Below are positions 58,760 to 64,000 of a DNA stretch of 64,000 bases, piece by piece (within the stretch, counting starts at the first letter, position 1; each line of letters starts with the position of its first letter). The stretch lies in NCBI RefSeq assembly GCF_023023025.1, contig NZ_CP095481.1, forward strand, positions 7,453,001 through 7,517,000. The letters are read 5' to 3'. Both the position numbers and the translations under genes were made by a program. This DNA comes from Amycolatopsis sp. WQ 127309 (lineage in GTDB: Bacteria; Actinomycetota; Actinomycetes; Mycobacteriales; Pseudonocardiaceae). The notes under the pieces were generated by a model. It was not told the origin of the DNA and did not search any database. It worked only from the letters and a program-made list of their open reading frames with translations.

Positions 58760-59650
58760 TTACCGGGGACCACCGACAGAAAGGACGTCCCGGATCGTGT
58801 CGCGCAACCACGTGTGGGCACTGTCGCGGTCGTGGCGGGCGTGCCAGGCCAGCACCGCGGGGATCTCCGGCGTCGGCACGGGAAGCGGCCACCCGCGCAG
58901 CTCCGGGCCGAGCCGGGCGGCGGCCATCCCGGGGACGACGGTGACGAGCTCGGCGGTGGTGACGGCGGCCAGGGCCATGGCCAAAGTGGGCACGATGAGA
59001 GAGACGCGCCGGGCGGTGCCGTGCGCCTCGAGGACGTCGTCGATGCGGTCGCGACGGCGGCCGCGGCGGGAGACGACGACGTGGGGCAGCGCGGTGAACC
59101 CGGCCGTCGTCGCCGGGTCGACGGCGAGGTCGTGGCGGCCGGCGGTGACCAGGGTGTCGGTCAGGACGGTCGCCGAGCGGACGTCGGCGGGGTGCGTCGT
59201 CTCGTCGGTCAGCCGGACGTCGACGGTGCCCCGGCGCAGCCCGTCGGCGTCGGTGTCCGCCTCGCCGAGCACCCGCAGGCAGACGCCCGGGGCGGCCGCC
59301 GCGACGCGGGTGATCAGGCGGGGGACCAGCGCGCTCGCCACGACGTCGTTGCACTGCAGCGTGAACGTGCGGTCCAGGGTCGTCAGGTCGAGCTCGGTCC
59401 CCGCGGTGAAGATCGTCTGGGCGCGCGTGACCAGCTGGTGCACCTCGTCGCGGATCCGCTCGGCGTAGGGCGTCGGCAGCATCACCCGGCCGGCGCGGAC
59501 GAGGATCTCGTCGCCGGTCGCGCGCCGGATGCGCCCGAGCGTCCGGCTCATGGCCGGCTGGGAGAGGTGGAGCCGGTCCGCGGCGGCGCCGACGCCGCCT
59601 TCGTCGAGCAGGACGTCCAGCGCGACCAGCAGGTTCAGATCAAGATGCAC
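58760..59650 (-). CDS. LysR-family regulator
   Basis: A 296-residue LysR protein: the winged HTH is LLVALDVLLDEGGVGAAADRLHLSQPAMSRTLGRIR, followed by a periplasmic-binding-like effector domain. GTG at 59650 begins at the usual distance from the HTH; an ATG at 59677 would add nine residues. It is divergent from the FAD monooxygenase gene, its probable target. Downstream, 10 bases separate it from the DNA ligase gene. Confidence 0.88.
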   Translation of the reverse strand: MHLDLNLLVALDVLLDEGGVGAAADRLHLSQPAMSRTLGRIRRATGDEILVRAGRVMLPTPYAERIRDEVHQLVTRAQTIFTAGTELDLTTLDRTFTLQCNDVVASALVPRLITRVAAAAPGVCLRVLGEADTDADGLRRGTVDVRLTDETTHPADVRSATVLTDTLVTAGRHDLAVDPATTAGFTALPHVVVSRRGRRRDRIDDVLEAHGTARRVSLIVPTLAMALAAVTTAELVTVVPGMAAARLGPELRGWPLPVPTPEIPAVLAWHARHDRDSAHTWLRDTIRDVLSVGGPR

Positions 59651-59739
59651 CCAGGTAATGCTACAGATAGCGAACATGCATTTTCCATTATGACGCCGTC
59701 GTCCTTGACTGGAGGCAGGAGCGAACGAAGGAGCGGGAC

Positions 59740-60825
59740 ATGCACACAGTGATCGCCGGTGGTGGCCTCGTCGGGCTCACCACCGCCGCGGCCCTGCGGC
59801 GGATCGGGCACGACGTCACCGTCCTGGAGCAGGCGCCCGGGATCCGCGCCGCCGGGGCCGGGATCGGCTTGTGGGCCAACGCGATCCGGGTGCTCGAAGA
59901 CGCCGGCGTCGATGTCCGCGTGCTCGGGCAGGAGATCAACGCGTGGTTCTTCGACCCGGCCGGGAAGCCGTTGCGCGCCAAGGGGTACGACGACTCCGAC
60001 CACCGCTTCCTGCTGGTGCCCCGGCCGGCGCTGAACACGCTGCTCGCCGACGTCATCGGCCGCGACCGGATCCGGCTCTCGGCCCGGCTGACCGGGTTCG
60101 AGGACCGCGCGGACGAGGTCGTCGTCCACCTCGACGGCGGCGAGAGCCTGCACGCCGACCTGCTGATCGGCGCCGACGGCGTGTACTCACGGGTCCGCTC
60201 GCAGTTGCTGCCGGGCACCGACGCCCAGGCGCACGCCGGGCACTACGCGTGGCGCGCGATCGTGCCGGCCGGGGACGAACGCCCCGAAGGCACCGTGCTG
60301 ACCATCGGGACGGACGGCACGCGCGGCGGCTACACCCGCGTCGCGGAAGGACAGACCATGTGGATGGTCAACCAGTTCGAGGCCGGGCCGTTGCCGGGGA
60401 GCAAGCGCGACCGCGCTCTGGCGCGCGCCCGCAACCTCGCCGACGCGGGCTGGCACGACGAGCTGCTGCGGATGATCGCGGCCACCCCCGAGGACGCGAT
60501 CCTCGAGAACCGGATCATGCTCGTGCCCCCGCTGCCGCGCTGGACCGGCTCGCGCGTGGCGCTCATCGGCGACGCCGCCCACGGCCTCTCGCCCCACATC
60601 GCCGCGGGCGGCACCCTCGGCGTCGAGGACGCCGGTGTGCTCCGGACCGCGCTGGCGTCAGCGGACTTGGCTGAGGCGCTCAAGCAGTACGAACACGCCC
60701 GCATCGCCCGGTTCGAGCGGGTCCGGGAGTTCTCCGCCGCGGTCGAAGCAGCCGCAGGTCCCGCTGAGTTCGCGGCGCGGTACGCCGCGTTCAGCCACTG
60801 GATGCTGACCACTACACCGGTCTGA
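59740..60825 (+). CDS. FAD-dependent aromatic monooxygenase
   Basis: A 361-residue class A flavoprotein hydroxylase. The Rossmann motif is GGGLVGLTTAAAL, the DG motif IGADGVYSRVR and the GD motif LIGDAAHGLSP, all present. Such enzymes hydroxylate aromatic or polyketide-like substrates using NAD(P)H. The divergent LysR gene probably senses the substrate. It could also take part in the metabolism of neighbouring small molecules, but no pathway is evident. Confidence 0.9.
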   Translation: MHTVIAGGGLVGLTTAAALRRIGHDVTVLEQAPGIRAAGAGIGLWANAIRVLEDAGVDVRVLGQEINAWFFDPAGKPLRAKGYDDSDHRFLLVPRPALNTLLADVIGRDRIRLSARLTGFEDRADEVVVHLDGGESLHADLLIGADGVYSRVRSQLLPGTDAQAHAGHYAWRAIVPAGDERPEGTVLTIGTDGTRGGYTRVAEGQTMWMVNQFEAGPLPGSKRDRALARARNLADAGWHDELLRMIAATPEDAILENRIMLVPPLPRWTGSRVALIGDAAHGLSPHIAAGGTLGVEDAGVLRTALASADLAEALKQYEHARIARFERVREFSAAVEAAAGPAEFAARYAAFSHWMLTTTPV

Positions 60826-60898
60826 AGGAACGGAACGCGGTGGGCACGATCCGAGACGTCCGGTCACCCGAACGGCTTTTCTTGCCAGAATCGGGGAC

Positions 60899-60967
60899 AT
60901 GGAGATCACGACCAGCAACGCGTCATACGTACTGATCGACGATGCTCGCACCCGGGGTGAGGCGTGA
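60899..60967 (+). CDS. 22-residue peptide overlapping the methyltransferase start
   Basis: ATG at 60899 encodes a 22-residue peptide with SYVLIDDARTRGEA at its end; its stop overlaps the methyltransferase GTG (GTGA). There is no clear ribosome site beyond GGGGAC. It could be a leader peptide that couples translation, a very short RiPP precursor or a chance reading frame. The exact overlap argues for translation. Confidence 0.4.
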   Translation: MEITTSNASYVLIDDARTRGEA

Positions 60968-62010
60968 ACACGACAGCCGCCACGTCCTACCGCGACGCGA
61001 AAGCCCACTACACCTCGCCCAAGCGCCGGGATCCGGTGAAGACCATGCTCGAAGAGGTGGTCACGCACCGGGTCCTGCGCGACGCCGCCGACCTGGCCCG
61101 GCGCGGGCCGGACCAGCCGCTGCGGGTGGTCGACATCGGCGCCGGCACCGGCGACGGGCTCGCGCTGCTCACCGAGCCGCACGGTGACCTCGCCCCGGTG
61201 ACCGACGACAGCAGGCTCGCCTACGTCGGCGTCGACCTCGACCCCGGCATGGTCGAGACGGCGCGCTCGCTGCACGCCGGGCGGCCCGCCGAGTTCGAGG
61301 TCGCCGACATGCGCGCCGAGCTCCCCGCCGGCGACTTCGACCTCTACTTGTCTTGCGGGGTGCCCTATTCGCACCTGCCGCACGCCGACACGATCGACGT
61401 CCTGACCGGGCTCATGCGGCGGATCGTCGAGACCCGCGACAGCGCGGTGCTGATCGTCGACGTGCTGGGGCGCTACTCGGTCGAATGGACGCCGCGCTGG
61501 CCGGAGACGCGCTGGGCGTACAACATGAGCTTCTTCGAGGGGGCGAACGAGACCGTCCACGACCAGATGAGCTTCTACGACCGCGGATCCCTCGACGACG
61601 CCCTCGTGCAGGCCGCGATCGGCGCGGGCGCCCGGCTGGGTGCGGTCACCTTCACCGACCGGTCCGTGCTCGTCGGCCGGCACACCGCCACCCGCGCGTT
61701 CAACCAGGGCATCCCGCCGTACCGCACGCTGCTCAACGAGCTCGCGCGCGGCAACACCGACGTCGCTTCGGCGCAGCTGCGGTTCAAGCCGCCCGCGGGG
61801 GAGGTCCCGGCGCGGGTCGAGGCGTTCTTCGCGGCCTTCGCCGAGCGCTGGAACGGCGTCCTCGCGGCGGCGGGGGAGCTGCGCTCACCGGAGCAGGCGA
61901 AGCGGCTCGCGCAGGCGCTGTTCGCGTGTGAACAGCAGTCCCAGCAGGGCCTGGGGGTCGGCCACTCGCTGATGGCCACCGTGGTCGTCGAACGCCCGGC
62001 CGGCGGCTGA
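60964..62010 (+). CDS. Class I SAM-dependent methyltransferase
   Basis: A 348-residue methyltransferase. The SAM motifs are VVDIGAGTGDGLALL and VGVDLDPGM, with DLYLSCGVPYSHL as motif IV. A C-terminal helical extension of about 130 residues (from PPYRTLLNELARG) is unusually long for small-molecule methyltransferases. The GTG overlaps the stop of the 22-residue reading frame. No target is evident. The two peptide genes nearby make peptide methylation worth testing. Confidence 0.84.
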   Translation: MNTTAATSYRDAKAHYTSPKRRDPVKTMLEEVVTHRVLRDAADLARRGPDQPLRVVDIGAGTGDGLALLTEPHGDLAPVTDDSRLAYVGVDLDPGMVETARSLHAGRPAEFEVADMRAELPAGDFDLYLSCGVPYSHLPHADTIDVLTGLMRRIVETRDSAVLIVDVLGRYSVEWTPRWPETRWAYNMSFFEGANETVHDQMSFYDRGSLDDALVQAAIGAGARLGAVTFTDRSVLVGRHTATRAFNQGIPPYRTLLNELARGNTDVASAQLRFKPPAGEVPARVEAFFAAFAERWNGVLAAAGELRSPEQAKRLAQALFACEQQSQQGLGVGHSLMATVVVERPAGG

Positions 62011-62057
62011 GCCGGCGGCGCGGGCCGGCCACCGGGGCAGCCGGCCCGCGCTCGGGC

Positions 62058-62189
62058 TCACTGGCAGGCTTCGCAGTCCGGGTCGTCGATGCGGCAGGCG
62101 GCGCCGTCGGTGAGCGGGAAGTCGAAGTCGTCGAGCACGGGCACGACCGGCGTGGTCGACGCCTCGGGCGGCGTGGTGGTGGCGGACAT
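62058..62189 (-). CDS. 43-residue Cys-containing peptide, possible RiPP precursor or metal-binding peptide
   Basis: A 43-residue reading frame with a strong ribosome site (GAGGGAGTG before the ATG at 62189). The first half is Thr/Pro-rich with no Cys (SATTTPPEASTTP), followed by a leader-like acidic-hydrophobic stretch VLDDFDFPLTDG, then an Ala-rich joint and a Cys-containing C-terminus with Cys32, Cys39 and Cys42 (ACRIDDPDCEACQ). The layout is that of a leader plus a Cys-containing core. It has almost no Ser/Thr near the Cys, so a lanthipeptide is unlikely. No radical-SAM, cyclodehydratase or transporter gene is in the window, so a metal-binding peptide is an equal alternative. Confidence 0.55.
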   Translation of the reverse strand: MSATTTPPEASTTPVVPVLDDFDFPLTDGAACRIDDPDCEACQ

Positions 62190-62205
62190 GGCACTCCCTC
62201 GGATC

Positions 62206-62216
62206 GAAACGCTTTC
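62206..62216. promoter_or_regulatory. Possible LacI/cre-like site before the Cys peptide gene
   Basis: GAAACGCTTTC has 4-bp GAAA/TTTC arms and lies about 17 bases upstream of the peptide start codon on the minus strand. It is weaker than the three sites before the glycosidase genes. Confidence 0.3.
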
Positions 62217-62328
62217 TCTTCTGTTCAGCGCCGAAGATCGACAGGCATTCCGTGACGCGCGCCACACGGTCCCGCTCACCGAAACACGCGTGCGCGGCCG
62301 GTCGCCGGTCTTTGCTAGCTTCCCGGGA

Positions 62329-62922
62329 ATGCGCGCACGGGTTCCGTTTGCAGCTTTCGTCCTGGTGCTGGTGATGTCGCTGTTCGGGACGGCGAGCGCG
62401 TCAGCCGCCGGCTCGTGCGAGTGCGCGACGCCGTCGATCGACGGCTACCAGCAGTGGCTCGCCAGCGGCGAGGGCACGACGGTGCCGGCGACGGGCAGCC
62501 TGCTCATGCGCGACCACGGCCGGTACGCGGCGAAGGTGAGCTTCCTCAACGCTGAGTGGCACGTGGCCGTCCTGTGGCTCGGCAACCAGTTCGAGGCGCA
62601 GGCCGACCTGTCCCGGTCGGCGGGCTTCCGGCTGACCTACAGCGCGACCGACGACCTCTACGTCCAGCTGCGCCCGGCGTCGCACTGGAGCGGCGGCGAC
62701 AAGTGGCTGACGCTCGTGCCCTCGACGCACGGCAAGGTCGTGACGAGGTTCTTCAGCTTCGCGCCCCGCGCCTGGACGTCACTGCCCGAGCTGGGCACGC
62801 CGACGTACTCGTTCGCCTCGGCGCTGACCGAGGCCCGCGGCCTGGTGTTCGTCGGCAAGACGCCGAACGTGCTGGCCTTCCGCGGCCTGCACGTCGACGG
62901 CTACCGGCCGCCCTGCCTCTGA
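62329..62922 (+). CDS. Secreted protein of unknown function
   Basis: A 197-residue exported protein. The signal peptide is RVPFAAFVLVLVMSLFGTASASAAG and the mature protein begins SCECATP, with a further Cys at the extreme C-terminus (PPCL). Alternating hydrophobic residues suggest a beta-sandwich (KVSFLNAEWHVAVLWLGN). No catalytic residues are recognised. It is divergent from the 43-residue peptide gene across a 139-bp gap. A TAGCTT-like -10 lies about 15 bases before the ATG, so the mRNA may be nearly leaderless. Confidence 0.78.
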   Translation: MRARVPFAAFVLVLVMSLFGTASASAAGSCECATPSIDGYQQWLASGEGTTVPATGSLLMRDHGRYAAKVSFLNAEWHVAVLWLGNQFEAQADLSRSAGFRLTYSATDDLYVQLRPASHWSGGDKWLTLVPSTHGKVVTRFFSFAPRAWTSLPELGTPTYSFASALTEARGLVFVGKTPNVLAFRGLHVDGYRPPCL

Positions 62923-62935
62923 GTATCGTGGCCGG

Positions 62936-63325
62936 GTGAGCACGGAATCCGGGAACATCGCGCGGATGCGCGCGTTCGTCGAGCAGGTGCACGAGGGCGG
63001 CCGGGTCGAGCTGATCGACGACTTCGTCCACCCCGACTTCCGGAACCGGTCGGCGAAGAACGGCCTGCCGGACGATCGCCGGAGCGTGGCCGCGGTCACG
63101 CGGGCGCTGCACACCGCGTTCGCCGGCCTGAAGGTCGAGATCGTGCACTGCGTGGACACCGATGACGTCGTCGCCACCCACAAGATCTACCGCGGCCGCC
63201 ACGTCGGCGAGTGGCTGGGCACACCGCCTTCGGGCCAGGACGTCGAGTTCCGCGTGATGGACTTCGTGCGGATGCGCGACGGGCGGTTCGTCGAGCACTG
63301 GTCCGTCCTCGGACCGCCGCAGTAG
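62936..63325 (+). CDS. SnoaL-like/ester cyclase family protein
   Basis: A 129-residue protein of the NTF2-like fold. The helix RMRAFVEQVHEGGRVELIDDFVHPDF and strands HKIYRGRHVGEWLG and FRVMDFVRMRDGRFVEHWSV are typical of SnoaL-type polyketide cyclases and related ester cyclases, but most such orphans have unknown function. The GTG start lies 13 bases after the previous gene. It ends 8 bases from the convergent TetR gene. Confidence 0.86.
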   Translation: MSTESGNIARMRAFVEQVHEGGRVELIDDFVHPDFRNRSAKNGLPDDRRSVAAVTRALHTAFAGLKVEIVHCVDTDDVVATHKIYRGRHVGEWLGTPPSGQDVEFRVMDFVRMRDGRFVEHWSVLGPPQ

Positions 63326-63333
63326 CGCCGGGC

Positions 63334-63915
63334 TCAGCGAGCGGCCGGCCAGCCGTGGGTGAGGATCGCGAACGCGGCTTCGGCCGTCGCGACCGGATCC
63401 GCGGCACGCATCGCGAGCGCTGACGTCTCCAGGGCGAAGTGCGCCAGCGCGGCGCAGCCGGGATCGTCCTCGGGGGCCCCGGTTTCCGTGGCGAGCGCCC
63501 GCCTGAGCGCGTCTTCGTGGCGCATCCACATCCGGTGCCAGTACCGGCTCAGTGCGGGTGTCCGGTGCACGAGGTCCAGGAACGCCGACGCGCCTTCGGC
63601 CGCGACGCCCAGCCGGACGCGGGCGAGTGTGTGGTCCCGCAGCGCGTCCAGCACCGAGGTGCCGGACGCGCGGTCGCGCACGGCGGTGATCAGGCCCTCC
63701 TCGACGTCGCCGTCGCGGTCGAAGACCAGGGACTCCTTGGTGGGGAAGTGTTTCTGCAGGGTCGTGGTGGACACGTCGGCGGCCTCGGCGATCTCGCGGA
63801 CACCCACGTCGTCGAACCCGCGCTCGAGGAACAGGCGCAGGGCCGCGTCGGCCAGCGCCCGGTGGGTGGCCGCCTTCTTGCGCTCGCGCCGGCCCGGCCC
63901 GGTCTCCGTGGTCAT
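63334..63915 (-). CDS. TetR-family regulator
   Basis: A 193-residue TetR protein. The HTH is DAALRLFLERGFDDVGVREIAE, then VSTTTLQKHFPTKESLVFD. It is divergent from the gene that begins at 63984. A palindromic site lies between them, so that gene is the likely target. Confidence 0.88.
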   Translation of the reverse strand: MTTETGPGRRERKKAATHRALADAALRLFLERGFDDVGVREIAEAADVSTTTLQKHFPTKESLVFDRDGDVEEGLITAVRDRASGTSVLDALRDHTLARVRLGVAAEGASAFLDLVHRTPALSRYWHRMWMRHEDALRRALATETGAPEDDPGCAALAHFALETSALAMRAADPVATAEAAFAILTHGWPAAR

Positions 63916-63937
63916 GGCTTGACGATATCACTAGTTG

Positions 63938-63961
63938 CACGGTGTACTGAGTTGTACCGTG
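63938..63961. promoter_or_regulatory. Probable TetR operator
   Basis: CACGGT (63938-63943) and ACCGTG (63956-63961) are perfect inverted arms 12 bases apart, and the centre contains GTAC twice (63944-63947 and 63954-63957). The site lies between the TetR gene and the gene starting at 63984. Confidence 0.6.
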
Positions 63962-63983
63962 TCACTTTTAGAGGGAGTCTCCT

Positions 63984-64000
63984 ATGACCGCACGTGTCCC
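63984..64000 (+). CDS. Start of a gene cut by the window end
   Basis: ATG at 63984 lies 6 bases after GAGGGAG and begins MTARV. Only five codons are visible. It is divergent from the TetR gene and is probably its regulated partner, often an oxidoreductase or transporter. Confidence 0.6.

Noticed and set aside
62058..62189. Lanthipeptide precursor
   Set aside because: The C-terminal part has three Cys but only one Thr and no Ser to form lanthionines, and no LanM/LanB-type gene is near.

Overview
This is high-GC actinobacterial DNA with many GTG starts, GGAGG-type ribosome binding sites, TetR/MarR/XRE/PucR regulators paired with divergent genes, Tat- and Sec-exported hydrolases, and long perfect hairpins between genes. 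The gene style suggests the Pseudonocardiales, most likely an Amycolatopsis or a close relative. That placement is inference; the window holds no rRNA or other phylogenetic marker.

Bases 1-7.5k carry the end of a lipid-type assembly locus. It has the 3' end of a type I PKS (KR, carrier protein, a second carrier-like domain without its serine, thioesterase), a translationally coupled acyl-CoA carboxylase beta subunit, a secreted antigen 85-like esterase, a secreted LIP-family lipase, a small XRE regulator and a secreted beta-rich protein. The PKS-carboxylase-Ag85 order recalls the mycobacterial pks13-accD4 and mycolyltransferase logic, but with a built-in ketoreductase. From 7.5-21.4k come a PucR-type regulator with a duplicated 3' end, a frameshifted YdeI/DUF1905 gene, YdcF, a secreted serine hydrolase, a three-gene hydrolase/monooxygenase operon controlled by a divergent MarR, SurE, a GPP34 protein, a RecB-like nuclease-helicase, and a TetR/SDR/methyltransferase/DksA group.

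From 21.5-51k lies a secreted carbohydrate-active island: a GH78 rhamnosidase coupled to a GH3 enzyme, a GH87-like beta-helix protein, a GH32 fructan hydrolase and a GH106 rhamnosidase, plus a Tat-exported phospholipase C. Three of the glycosidases have LacI-like palindromes close to their start codons, which suggests sugar-responsive control. Among them sits an unusual fusion of an ECF sigma factor, a zinc anti-sigma motif, a membrane segment and an extracytoplasmic CAP domain (30.2-32.1k). It is followed by about 600 bp of degenerate tandem repeats. Signalling genes (adenylate cyclase, SpoIIAB-like kinase), an NmrA reductase and two SRPBCC proteins fill 36.6-41k.

From 51-64k there are a secreted small protein, a Tat multicopper oxidase with a membrane partner and divergent TetR, a secreted SRPBCC protein with a TetR and a clear operator/promoter, a repeat-rich gap, a divergent NAD-dependent DNA ligase behind a LysR gene, an FAD monooxygenase, a methyltransferase coupled to a 22-residue peptide, a 43-residue Cys-containing peptide that could be a RiPP precursor or a metal-binding peptide, a secreted protein, a SnoaL-like protein and a TetR divergent from a gene cut by the window end.

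The strongest candidates for something new are the membrane-tethered sigma-CAP fusion, the KR-containing mycolate-like locus, the Cys peptide, and an over-represented 13-bp palindrome of the form GTCCACWGTGGAC scattered through genes and gaps.
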